DNA of 64,000 nt, taken from Pseudomonas karstica. Lineage in GTDB: Bacteria > Pseudomonadota > Gammaproteobacteria > Pseudomonadales > Pseudomonadaceae. The translations under genes and the position numbers were made by a program. Positions 56,255-63,881 of this stretch are shown here, piece after piece. Location of the stretch: the NCBI RefSeq assembly GCF_009707515.1, contig NZ_WLYI01000002.1, positions 1 through 64,000 of the forward strand. Reading direction: 5' to 3'. Every line of letters starts with the position of its first letter. Position 1 is the first letter of the stretch. The notes beneath the pieces were generated by a model. It made no database searches and was not told where the DNA came from. It saw nothing but the letters and a program-made list of their open reading frames with translations.

Positions 56255-56977
56255 ATGGATCACCAGCCGCCCAAGCCACGCAAGAGCATGCATGCCCAGA
56301 TCGTTCAAGACTTGGGCATGCACATTGTCTCCGGACGCTTCAAGCCGGAAGAACGCTTACCCATGGAGGCAACGCTCTGCGAAGAATACAAAGTCAGTCG
56401 GTCGGTGCTGCGCGAAGCCACCCGCGTGCTGAGCGCCAAGGGGCTGGTGTACTCCAAGCCACGGGTCGGTGCAGTGGTAAGGCCGCGCCTGAAATGGCAC
56501 TTGCTTGATCCCGATGTGCTGTCGTGGCTGATGCAGTCAACGCCCCACAGCGAGTTTTTCAACACATTGGCGGGTGTGCGCCGAATTCTCGAACCGGAAA
56601 TTGCCGCCATGGCCGCCACCACCGCGACCGATGCTGACATCGCGATCATCGAAAAAGCCTACCAGGCCATGGAGACGGCACAGACTCACGAAGACCTGTT
56701 GCAGGCGGACCTGGATTTTCACCGGGCCATCGCCGACGCCACCCGCAATGACTTGCTCGCCTACATGTGCAACATGCTGTCGCTGCCGCTTCGCGAGTCG
56801 ATCAACATCACCAACCGGCGCCCCGATATCCAACGGCTCAGCCTGCCCCGGCACAAGGCAATACTGACCGCCATCAAGAACCGCGACGCCCTCGGTGCCC
56901 GACACGCCTCGCTGGTGCAACTGGACGATACCCGGGTTGCCCTCGACACCGTAATGAATGTGCTGACCCCTCTGTAG
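56255..56977 (+). CDS. GntR-family regulator (FCD subfamily)
   Basis: The 240-residue regulator has an N-terminal winged helix (ATLCEEYKVSRSVLREATRV, about residues 44-63). Its FCD domain shows metal-binding residues (DLDFHRAIADAT, RHKAILTAI, ARHASLVQL). Such proteins repress sugar-acid operons and are released by the aldonate or a keto acid. Its targets are probably the sites at 54364 and 54437 and perhaps the TTGTACGATAA-like site before kdgD. A strong hairpin lies just after it. Confidence 0.87.
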   Translation: MDHQPPKPRKSMHAQIVQDLGMHIVSGRFKPEERLPMEATLCEEYKVSRSVLREATRVLSAKGLVYSKPRVGAVVRPRLKWHLLDPDVLSWLMQSTPHSEFFNTLAGVRRILEPEIAAMAATTATDADIAIIEKAYQAMETAQTHEDLLQADLDFHRAIADATRNDLLAYMCNMLSLPLRESINITNRRPDIQRLSLPRHKAILTAIKNRDALGARHASLVQLDDTRVALDTVMNVLTPL

Positions 56978-56983
56978 CCAGAC

Positions 56984-57026
56984 GGTATCTACAGAAACCA
57001 GGCTTTTCAGCAAGTCTGTAGATACC
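56984..57026. terminator. 12-bp inverted repeat after the GntR gene
   Basis: GGTATCTACAGA (56984-56995) and TCTGTAGATACC (57015-57026) are exact inverted copies with a 19-base loop. It lies between the convergent GntR and kdgD genes and is likely to act as a two-way terminator, though there is no T run. Confidence 0.55.
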
Positions 57027-57064
57027 TATGGCTACCGCAGGCAAACCACAACAGCTCTACTCGG

Positions 57065-57976
57065 TTACTGGGCGCCGAGGGCCTTGATCAGCACATCCAG
57101 TTGTTCCACTTCCTCGGGCAGCAGATCGGTCAGTGGCGCACGCACCGGGCCGGCATCGTGGCCCACCAGGCGAGCACCCGCCTTGACGATGCTCACGCCA
57201 TAGCCTTCGCAGCGGTTGCGAATTTCCAGGTACGGCAGAAAGAAGTCATCGATCAAACGCCCGACCGTGGCGTGGTCATCGGCTGCCACGGCACGGTAGA
57301 ACTCCATGGCGGTTTTCGGTATGAAGTTGAACACTGCCGATGAATACACCGGTACCCCCAGTGCTTTGTAGGCAGCCGCATAGACTTCTGCGGTGGGCAA
57401 GCCGCCGAGGTAAGTCAGGCGCTCGCCCAGGCGGCGACGAATAGCGACCATCGGCTCGACTTCACCAATGCCGTCCTTGAAACCGATCAGGTTCGGGCAA
57501 CGCTCAGCCAATTGCTCCAAGCTGTCGGCATTCAACCGGCACAGGTTGCGGTTGTAGACCACCACACCGAAGTCCACCGAGTTGCACACCTGTTCGACGT
57601 GAGCCACCAAGCCTTTCTGGCTGGCTTCAGTGAGGTAATGCGGCATCAGCAGGATGCCGGCGGCGCCCAGCCGCTCGGCTTCCTGGGCATAGGCGATGGC
57701 CTGCCGGGTCGGGCCACCGGCCCCGGCCAGGATCGGTACCCGGCCTTTGCAGGTATCTACCGCAGTCTTGATGATTGACGTGTATTCCCCTGGTTCCAGG
57801 GAGAAAAACTCTCCAGTGCCACCGGCCGCGAATAATGCACTGGCACCGTAGGGGGCCAACCATTCCAGGCGACGGGCGTAGGTATCGGCGCGAAAGTCCC
57901 CCGCTGCGTCAAAGTCGGTCACAGGAAACGACAGCAAGCCGGAAGACAGGACAGTTTTTAATTCTTGTGGAGTCAT
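57065..57976 (-). CDS. kdgD: 5-dehydro-4-deoxyglucarate dehydratase (KdgD)
   Basis: The 303-residue DHDPS-family protein has GGTGEFFSL, the catalytic Tyr in VVVYNRN and the Schiff-base Lys in [10 protein letters not shown]. Start [22 protein letters not shown] and the later [20 protein letters not shown] (cited in part) match KdgD, which dehydrates and decarboxylates 5-keto-4-deoxyglucarate to ketoglutarate semialdehyde. No glucarate or galactarate dehydratase is in the window. It may serve that route, or handle a pentonate intermediate as Azospirillum AraD does. ATG 57976 is used; the frame is open to 58018. Confidence 0.9.
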   Translation of the reverse strand: MTPQELKTVLSSGLLSFPVTDFDAAGDFRADTYARRLEWLAPYGASALFAAGGTGEFFSLEPGEYTSIIKTAVDTCKGRVPILAGAGGPTRQAIAYAQEAERLGAAGILLMPHYLTEASQKGLVAHVEQVCNSVDFGVVVYNRNLCRLNADSLEQLAERCPNLIGFKDGIGEVEPMVAIRRRLGERLTYLGGLPTAEVYAAAYKALGVPVYSSAVFNFIPKTAMEFYRAVAADDHATVGRLIDDFFLPYLEIRNRCEGYGVSIVKAGARLVGHDAGPVRAPLTDLLPEEVEQLDVLIKALGAQ

Positions 57977-58021
57977 GGTTTCACAAACCTCGGATCGAAA
58001 AATGATAAGGCACCTCAAGAG

Positions 58022-58036
58022 GTACGTTATCGTACA
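58022..58036. promoter_or_regulatory. Palindromic site upstream of kdgD
   Basis: GTACG-TTAT-CGTAC is an inverted repeat with the adjacent CAACCT. On the minus strand it reads TTGTACGATAA, which shares 8 of 11 bases with TTGTATGACTA at the dehydratase promoter. Binding by the same GntR protein is possible. Confidence 0.4.
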
Positions 58037-58251
58037 ACCTATAGATAGACAAAGCTATGCATTAGGACTTCCGCGTGAAGTCAGTCGAGAAAATCCATAA
58101 AATACAGGTCACTAGGCCTATTCACACAAAAGCAAGGAAGACGGCAAGTCGCATAGTGATACGACAACATGCCGCCCTGCCTCCCGATTGAAGTCAGGAC
58201 CTGACCACACCATTTAAAGACGGGCTCACTGCACAGGGTCAACCACAGCAG

Positions 58252-58971
58252 TCATGCGGGGCACTCGCTACGACACCTGAGCATTGCACTGATAAAGGAT
58301 TCGGTAATCACTTGTGGCCGAGTTATCGCGCCGCCTACCACAACAATATCGGCGCCTAGCTGGAGTACGCGACAAGCGTGTTCAGGGTTGCCGATCCCCC
58401 CTTCAGCAACCAATGGGCATTGGGTAACGACCCGCCGTATTGCTGTGAAGTGTGAAAAATCGTCCTGGGACAATTTTTTTCCTGCCGTGTTTTGTGTGGC
58501 CCCATAGGCGGCTGTGGAGATGCAATCAAATTTCAAAGACTGTACATAAATAGCTTCTTCGACCGTTGCAATTTCAGCCATCAGCAACAGATGTGGGTAC
58601 TCAGAGCGTATCGCCTCAAGAAAGTCCTCCAGTGATTCCCCGTTGGGACGCCTGCGATCCGTTGCATCAAGCCCGATCATATCCGGGGACTCAGCCATCA
58701 AGGCTGCTATCTCTGAAATAGTCGGTGTCAACGTGATAGATGATTCAGGGTAGCCAGCCGTCAAGACACCTATTATAGGTAACGCCACACGGCTCTTAAT
58801 TGCAGAAATATCGGATATTCCGTTGGCAATAATGCCTACCGCCCCCGCTTCGGCCGCCGCCAATGCCATAGCGCTCATATGCACGGAGCCATGTAACGGC
58901 TCATGCTCCAGTGCCTGGCACGACACAACGAGCCCTCCTATTACCTTGTCAAATATCGAGCTGCTTACCAT
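58252..58971 (-). CDS. nanE: NanE-type N-acetylmannosamine-6-phosphate 2-epimerase, orphan
   Basis: The 239-residue TIM-barrel protein carries the NanE motifs GGLVVSCQALEHEPLHG, AEAGAVGIIANG, GLDATDRRRPNGES and VAEGGIGNPEHACRVLQLGA. It interconverts ManNAc-6-P and GlcNAc-6-P in sialic-acid use. No other nan gene, transporter or kinase is nearby, and pseudomonads of this group usually lack the pathway. The gene is AT-richer than its left neighbours and divergent from the unassigned four-gene operon. The rest of 57977-58251 shows only the palindrome listed above. Confidence 0.8.
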   Translation of the reverse strand: MVSSSIFDKVIGGLVVSCQALEHEPLHGSVHMSAMALAAAEAGAVGIIANGISDISAIKSRVALPIIGVLTAGYPESSITLTPTISEIAALMAESPDMIGLDATDRRRPNGESLEDFLEAIRSEYPHLLLMAEIATVEEAIYVQSLKFDCISTAAYGATQNTAGKKLSQDDFSHFTAIRRVVTQCPLVAEGGIGNPEHACRVLQLGADIVVVGGAITRPQVITESFISAMLRCRSECPA

Positions 58972-59179
58972 CTAGATTTCTTCCTGAAAAGTTATTCCCT
59001 GGCATTTATAACGTTATTGCTTCATTCATTTTTCTACAGCCGCAATGTTTACCCGCGAAGGCTAGCCCACTCGATGAAACCACCTAGATCAAATGGAAAT
59101 ATAAAACATGCAAAACCAGCCTAAAGCCTTGCATATAACACAAGCAAAATAAGCAACACGATTATATTTCCTTTTATTC

Positions 59180-59217
59180 CTTGCAAGAAAAAAAACTTAA
59201 CCTACAGTTCTTGCAAG
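59180..59217. promoter_or_regulatory. Twin CTTGCAAG palindromes upstream of the four-gene operon
   Basis: CTTGCAAG occurs at 59180-59187 and 59210-59217, 30 bases apart, so both face the same side of the helix. They lie just upstream of the probable promoter and suggest an activator or repressor acting as a pair. Confidence 0.45.
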
Positions 59218-59243
59218 ATCTACGGAGGCAAAAAAATACACCA

Positions 59244-59272
59244 TTGACATGCGCGACGAAAGACACTAGGAC
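59244..59272 (+). promoter_or_regulatory. Candidate promoter of the four-gene operon
   Basis: TTGACA (59244-59249) matches the -35 consensus exactly; 17 bases later TAGGAC (59267-59272) is a weak -10. The methyltransferase ATG is 26 bases further on. Confidence 0.45.
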
Positions 59273-59297
59273 GGCTGTACTTTAAAAGGAATTATAA

Positions 59298-60038
59298 ATG
59301 ACAAGTCAATTTGATGAACTGGCAGCACTCTATGACAATATGGCTGAATGGCCATTTAGAAAGCACTGTGAAATCCCTTCTGTGTTGGATGTGCTCGGTG
59401 ATGTGTCAGGACTAAGCATTTTTGACTTCGGCTGCGGCAATGGCCTTTATTCACGCATTCTAAAAAAACACGGAGCCAAAAAAGTAGTTGGCTACGACCA
59501 GTCAATTGGAATGCTTGATTATGCAAGGCGCCGGGAGGAAAAAGAACAACTGGGGATTGAATTCACCTCCACTGTAAGCCCAGACCTTTTAAACCAATTC
59601 GACTTGGTTATCTCTATATACGTCCTTCCGTATGCGTCGAACACTCAAGAACTCAATGCCATGTGTCAAAGCATGGCGTCTCTGCTTAAACCAGGCGGAA
59701 GATTAATCACGCTGCCCATTCACCCCGATTACAATCCAAACCCAAACTACTATGAAGCTTATGGGTTTCGCCTTGCGCCAGTACACGAACATCACACAGA
59801 TGACGCCTCTGTCGTTACTTTAGATTTATGCCACCCACCCTATGACGCACAGGTAAAGGCTTACTACTGGACTGCCGACACGCTAGAAAACGCTTTAACC
59901 CGGGCCGGGTTCAAAACCATACACTGGCGAAAACACCACATCAATACAAGCGGACTCGAGCTATTAGGGCAGCCCTACTGGAAAAACTATATAGATTCTC
60001 CCCATGCGGCCATCATAGACTGTATTATTGGAAACTAG
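59298..60038 (+). CDS. Class I SAM-dependent methyltransferase, unknown substrate
   Basis: The 246-residue enzyme has motif I FDFGCGNGLYSRIL (residues about 39-52), the acidic VGYDQSIGMLDYAR and post-II VISIYVLPYA. It is therefore a SAM-dependent O-, N- or C-methyltransferase of the UbiE/Methyltransf_11 type. AAAGGAATTATAA precedes the ATG. It is the first gene of an AT-rich operon; the next gene starts one base after its stop. No resistance or biosynthetic cluster is recognised around it, so the substrate is unknown. Confidence 0.85.
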   Translation: MTSQFDELAALYDNMAEWPFRKHCEIPSVLDVLGDVSGLSIFDFGCGNGLYSRILKKHGAKKVVGYDQSIGMLDYARRREEKEQLGIEFTSTVSPDLLNQFDLVISIYVLPYASNTQELNAMCQSMASLLKPGGRLITLPIHPDYNPNPNYYEAYGFRLAPVHEHHTDDASVVTLDLCHPPYDAQVKAYYWTADTLENALTRAGFKTIHWRKHHINTSGLELLGQPYWKNYIDSPHAAIIDCIIGN

Positions 60039-60039
60039 C

Positions 60040-61206
60040 ATGAGTGCCTTAACTCATACTGATAAAATAATTCGCAGAAGCGAATTAAAATCCAATATTT
60101 CTTGCTCGACCCCCTACATTGACCGACATGAATGGGACGGCCTGATAACCGATGAGAATTTTTACAACTCATATGAATGGCTTGCAAGTTTAGAGCATGC
60201 ACAAGGCCCCACAGAGGCTCTGACAGTCTATGGATCTTCTGGGCTATTAGCCGGCTGTGCACTTTGGGCTGGAGAACCAGAAGCTGCCATGTTCAGTACC
60301 CAGGCACTTTTTCCAAAGATGCCAGACCAGTGGGGCAATGATTTCCTGTGGGGTGGCGCACGCCGCAGCACTCATAATGAGCTCGTTTGTACTCACGGAA
60401 CGCGCCGTCAAGAAGTACTTCGTCATGTATTTTATGCTGCTCAAGAACACGCGAGCGAACAAAAGCTTTCTGGATTCCTCATCCCGTACATGCCTCTGCA
60501 AAAGGCTCTGGAAATCGTCGACTGCGTACCAGAGACCCACGCCCTGCTGCATGCCGCAGAGGCGATGATGCCTGTGCCTGCCGGAGGGTTGGCAGAAATG
60601 CTTGAGTCCTGGAACTCTCATGACCGCATACGGAGCAAGGCAGAAATAGCGGCATTTAAAAAGTATGAAAACAAGGTCAGGTGGCTTCCATTGACCAGCG
60701 ACCTTGACGAAAGTATCGCCACGCTAATAACCAACAACCGAAACAAATATGGATCCCCTCAAGACAAACAATGGATCATTAAAAACCTGCAAGGGCAAAG
60801 AAAATCCGGTGTCATTCATAGCGCGATCGCTGTATTTGCCGAACGGGGAAACCGGGTATCGGCTGTAACTGTATTCTATAAATTTGGTCAATCCCTGCAT
60901 GCCCGGTATTTCGGTTCCGACTATACCCTGTCAGACAATGACTTTCGTTACTTCGTGCTGACCTATTACCTTTCGTTGGACTACGCAGCATTTCACGGCC
61001 TTAAGAAGTGCTGTCTTTCCACCTCTGCGCTGGAAGCAAAAGCCAAGCGCGGAAGTTTGATCGAACCTTTAGCTACCGTTGTTATTTATTGCAAAGGCTC
61101 ACTGGACCAGCATGCGGTTCGCCAGCACAACGCTCTGTTCACCCAAGATTACAAGCAGCGGTTCAAGTCCAGCTTAAGTGCAGACTGGAAGCTTATAACA
61201 GATTAG
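60040..61206 (+). CDS. FemAB/GNAT-like acyltransferase, unknown substrate
   Basis: The 388-residue protein has the look of the FemAB/GNAT superfamily (peptidogalycan biosynthesis-like). YEWLASLEHAQ lies near the start, LAGCALWAGEPEAA follows, a central MPVPAGGLAEMLESWNSHDR introduces the second half, and SLDYAAFHGLKKCCLSTSAL ends the second acyltransferase fold. Such proteins transfer amino acids or acyl groups to an amine. ATG 60040 is used; the track into a TTG 12 bases upstream overlaps the previous stop. It is tightly linked to both neighbours, and I cannot name the substrate. Confidence 0.6.
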   Translation: MSALTHTDKIIRRSELKSNISCSTPYIDRHEWDGLITDENFYNSYEWLASLEHAQGPTEALTVYGSSGLLAGCALWAGEPEAAMFSTQALFPKMPDQWGNDFLWGGARRSTHNELVCTHGTRRQEVLRHVFYAAQEHASEQKLSGFLIPYMPLQKALEIVDCVPETHALLHAAEAMMPVPAGGLAEMLESWNSHDRIRSKAEIAAFKKYENKVRWLPLTSDLDESIATLITNNRNKYGSPQDKQWIIKNLQGQRKSGVIHSAIAVFAERGNRVSAVTVFYKFGQSLHARYFGSDYTLSDNDFRYFVLTYYLSLDYAAFHGLKKCCLSTSALEAKAKRGSLIEPLATVVIYCKGSLDQHAVRQHNALFTQDYKQRFKSSLSADWKLITD

Positions 61207-61221
61207 CAAAAGGAGATTGAC

Positions 61222-61566
61222 ATGCTGCACCTTATCTACCTGCTTCGCCCTAATGCCAAAGCCAGATCCAACCACGCAGCATTCTGGGACTGGGTCAGGG
61301 AACGGGAGACTTGGTTTTATGATGGGCTGGACATGGCTTTTGACCCTCGATGGTATGTGCAAACCATTGCCCCCGAAGTGCACTCGATTGAGCACTGGAT
61401 ATCATTTAAAGATGAGGCGGCTTGGGGGGCATACCGCAAGGCCGTTTCAGCGCGCTCTCATATCGCGGAGTGGGAAAAGAAACGTGTTGAGCAAGATGAG
61501 TGGTGGGAAATCCTGGAAGCCCGCTTATTGAACGACGCTCCCGTACCAAGAAGACAGACGCTATGA
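61222..61566 (+). CDS. Small NIPSNAP/ABM-like protein of the unassigned operon
   Basis: The 114-residue protein has the pattern of a dimeric alpha/beta barrel: LHLIYLLRPNAKARSNHAAF, then IEHWISFKDEAAWGAYRKAV, and a basic C-terminal helix with EQDEWWEILEARL. Related folds are NIPSNAP and small monooxygenases; it could be an accessory or a small enzyme. AAAGGAG lies eight bases before ATG 61222. Its stop overlaps the next start by four bases (ATGA). Confidence 0.55.
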   Translation: MLHLIYLLRPNAKARSNHAAFWDWVRERETWFYDGLDMAFDPRWYVQTIAPEVHSIEHWISFKDEAAWGAYRKAVSARSHIAEWEKKRVEQDEWWEILEARLLNDAPVPRRQTL

Positions 61567-62081
61567 AACTATCTTTAGCTGAGCGATGCGACAGGCTGTT
61601 GCATACCACACGCTTTATAACATTGGCGACTGCCTCGGCCCACGGCGCGCCGTGGGCATCCACGGTAAACTATGTGTATCGAACCGAGACCGAAAGCCTT
61701 TTATGGTACTCAATGTCTGACTCACTGCACTCACGAAACATCGAACAAGAACCCAATATATCAGGTTCTATATTCAGAACCGACTTAGGTGACTCCGCTC
61801 CGCCGGTCGGGCTTGATGGCATACAACTTTCCGGGTTTGCACGCGCAATACCTGATAACGAAATAGAGATCGTTCACAAGGACTACTACCGGATCAATTT
61901 CCCGGATAAAGACACCAGAGAGCAATGGATGCTACCGCTGTCCGATTTCAATAAGTCCGCAAAGCGAAGTTTTTACGAGCTTAGGATAAGGCAACTTTGG
62001 CTTTTGGACCTGGAGCGTTGGTCTTATGATAAAAATGACCAACGCATCGAGGTGCTACTTCCGCTTTCGAAAACGAACTGA
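61563..62081 (+). CDS. Pyridoxamine-5'-phosphate-oxidase-like flavoprotein
   Basis: The 172-residue protein has the split-barrel FMN-binding fold. LLHTTRFITLATASAHGAPW and STVNYVYRTETESLLWYSM form the first strands and phosphate site, and NIEQEPNISGSIF follows. Members bind FMN or F420 and often reduce or oxidise small molecules. True PNPOx (pdxH) motifs are absent. The ATGA overlap with the previous gene shows translational coupling, so this is the last gene of the four-gene operon. A fossil region follows. Confidence 0.75.
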   Translation: MKLSLAERCDRLLHTTRFITLATASAHGAPWASTVNYVYRTETESLLWYSMSDSLHSRNIEQEPNISGSIFRTDLGDSAPPVGLDGIQLSGFARAIPDNEIEIVHKDYYRINFPDKDTREQWMLPLSDFNKSAKRSFYELRIRQLWLLDLERWSYDKNDQRIEVLLPLSKTN

Positions 62082-62134
62082 ATAATCTACTCCAACTAGA
62101 GCGTGGAACACCTGAAAGCACAAACTTCCTTGCA

Positions 62135-62267
62135 CAGCTTCCAGCACTACGTTCAGCCGCCCAGTCAGTCGTGGCCCATCTTCCAGTAACGTAACCTCGC
62201 ACCCCAAAGCTTGGGCCGTGGTTACGACTGGAGCAGCAGCCCCCCTCTCTTGATTGATCACCCCCAT
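62135..62267 (-). pseudogene. Fragment of an NAD(P)/FAD-dependent (ferredoxin-type) reductase
   Basis: A minus-strand frame reads MGVINQERGAAAPVVTTAQA then LGCEVTLLEDGPRLTGRLN. It resembles the NAD-binding Rossmann segment of ferredoxin reductases (E-x-A-A helix, then CEVTLLE-GPRL-GR). The flanks are unrelated and no complete domain remains. It lies at the right edge of the AT-rich patch, in the 330-base gap before the DUF1185 gene, and may be a deletion scar. Confidence 0.4.
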
Positions 62268-62363
62268 CGTAAAGACGGCGCTTTGAATGCGCCCGCACGA
62301 TTGCGCCGTGCCTTTTATCACCGTCCGACTAGAAACTTATTCCAAAGACTTGTGCTCACAGTA

Positions 62364-62379
62364 TTATGGTATACCATAA
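62364..62379. promoter_or_regulatory. Perfect 16-bp palindrome upstream of the DUF1185 operon
   Basis: TTATGGTATACCATAA is its own reverse complement and lies 33 bases before ATG 62412. The form (ATGGTATACCAT core) is common for FCD-type GntR operators. The regulator gene is not in the window. Confidence 0.65.
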
Positions 62380-62411
62380 GACGAACAAGCATTCAGCCTA
62401 CGGAGCAGCTC

Positions 62412-63002
62412 ATGAGTTTCGAAATCCGCAAGATCGTCAGCTATGTCGAAGAAACCTTTATCGAAGGCGGCAAAGCCACTGATACGCCAGTGACTATGGT
62501 CGGCCTGGCCGTAGTGATGAAAAACCCTTGGCTCGACCGCAGTTTCGTTGAAGACCTGAAACCGGAAATTCGCGCCAACTGCTCTGATCTCGGCGCGCTG
62601 ATGGTCGAACGCCTAGTGGGCATCATTGGCGGTGCCGAGAAGATCGAAGCCTACGGTAAGGCCGCGGTGGTCGGCGCCGACGGCGAAATAGAACACGCCT
62701 CCGCAGTGATCCACACCCTGCGCTTCGGCAATCACTACCGTGAAGCGGTCAAGGCCAAGAGCTACCTGAGTTTCACCAACAAACGCGGCGGCCCTGGCAC
62801 CTCGATTCAGATCCCGATGATGCATAAAGATGACGAAGGCTTGCGTTCGCACTACATCACCCTGGAAATGCAGATCGAAGATGCGCCGCGTGCCGACGAA
62901 ATCGTTGTGGTTCTGGGTTGTGCCGATGGCGGCCGCCTGCACCCACGCATCGGCAACCGTTATATCGACCTGGAAGAACTGGCTGCCGAGAACGCCCAGT
63001 AA
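62412..63002 (+). CDS. DUF1185 'amino acid synthesis family' protein
   Basis: The 196-residue protein (MSFEIRKIVSYVEETFIEGG start, KAAVVGADGEIEHASAVIHT, NKRGGPGTSIQIPMMHKDD) is a clear DUF1185 member. The name 'amino acid synthesis' is historical and its reaction is unknown. In many proteobacteria the gene accompanies hydrolases and flavin monooxygenases in small catabolic operons. ATG 62412 is supported by GGAGCAGCTC; the upstream frame to 62211 overlaps the fossil. A hydrolase gene follows after 45 bases. Confidence 0.87.
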   Translation: MSFEIRKIVSYVEETFIEGGKATDTPVTMVGLAVVMKNPWLDRSFVEDLKPEIRANCSDLGALMVERLVGIIGGAEKIEAYGKAAVVGADGEIEHASAVIHTLRFGNHYREAVKAKSYLSFTNKRGGPGTSIQIPMMHKDDEGLRSHYITLEMQIEDAPRADEIVVVLGCADGGRLHPRIGNRYIDLEELAAENAQ

Positions 63003-63047
63003 TTGCGAACATGGCAACCACAACAAAAAGGCATGCAGGAGCGCTCC

Positions 63048-63881
63048 ATGATTCGGCTCACCGCTGAACTCACCCCGGCTGGCACCAGTTACCTGGCGAC
63101 CGGCCAAGGCCAGCCCGTGGTTTTGATCCACGGCGTGGGCCTGAACAAAGAAATGTGGGGTGGCCAGGTTGTTGGCCTGGCCACAAAGTACCGTGTGATC
63201 GCCTATGACATGCTCGGTCACGGCGCCAGCCCGCGCCCGGAACATGGCACTCCCCTGCTCGGCTATGCTGATCAGTTGCTGGAGCTACTCGATCACCTGC
63301 AAGTGCCCCAGGCGACGGTAATAGGTTTTTCCATGGGCGGACTGGTGGCGCGAGCTTTTGCCTCGCATTACCCGCAACGCCTGCAAGGCCTGGTGGTGCT
63401 CAATAGTGTGTTCAATCGCAGCGCCGAACAGCGTGCCGGGGTCATTGCCCGCACGGCTCAAGCTGCCGAGCACGGTCCGGATGCCAATGCCGAGGCCGCG
63501 TTGTCGCGCTGGTTCAGCCGCGAGTACCAGGCAGCCAATCCGGCGCAGATCACCGCGCTGCGCCACACCTTGGCGGGTAACGACCCGCAGGGTTATCTGA
63601 CCGCTTATGAGCTGTTCGCCACCCAGGACATGTACCGCGTGGAGGATCTGGCGAACATTCAAGTGCCGACGCTGGTCGCCACCGGTGAACTGGACCCCGG
63701 CTCGACACCGGAAATGGCCCGGCAATTGGCCGAACGGATTCCCGGTGCGGCCGTTGCCGTACTCGCCGAGCAGCGGCATATGATGCCCGTAGAATCGCCG
63801 CGCCTGGTCAACCAGATGTTGCTGGAATTTCTTGACACTGCGCACTCCCGACAACACCAAATAAAGGGGATCGTTGCATGA
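63048..63881 (+). CDS. Alpha/beta hydrolase of the DUF1185 operon
   Basis: The 277-residue hydrolase has the oxyanion segment VLIHGVGLNKEMWG, the nucleophile elbow GFSMGG (Ser about residue 95), acidic residue in ATGELDPGS and the C-terminal His in EQRHMMP. It is of the 3-oxoadipate enol-lactonase/RutD-like type; substrate unknown. AGGAGCGCTCC precedes ATG 63048. Its stop overlaps the aldehyde dehydrogenase start by four bases (ATGA). Confidence 0.85.
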   Translation: MIRLTAELTPAGTSYLATGQGQPVVLIHGVGLNKEMWGGQVVGLATKYRVIAYDMLGHGASPRPEHGTPLLGYADQLLELLDHLQVPQATVIGFSMGGLVARAFASHYPQRLQGLVVLNSVFNRSAEQRAGVIARTAQAAEHGPDANAEAALSRWFSREYQAANPAQITALRHTLAGNDPQGYLTAYELFATQDMYRVEDLANIQVPTLVATGELDPGSTPEMARQLAERIPGAAVAVLAEQRHMMPVESPRLVNQMLLEFLDTAHSRQHQIKGIVA

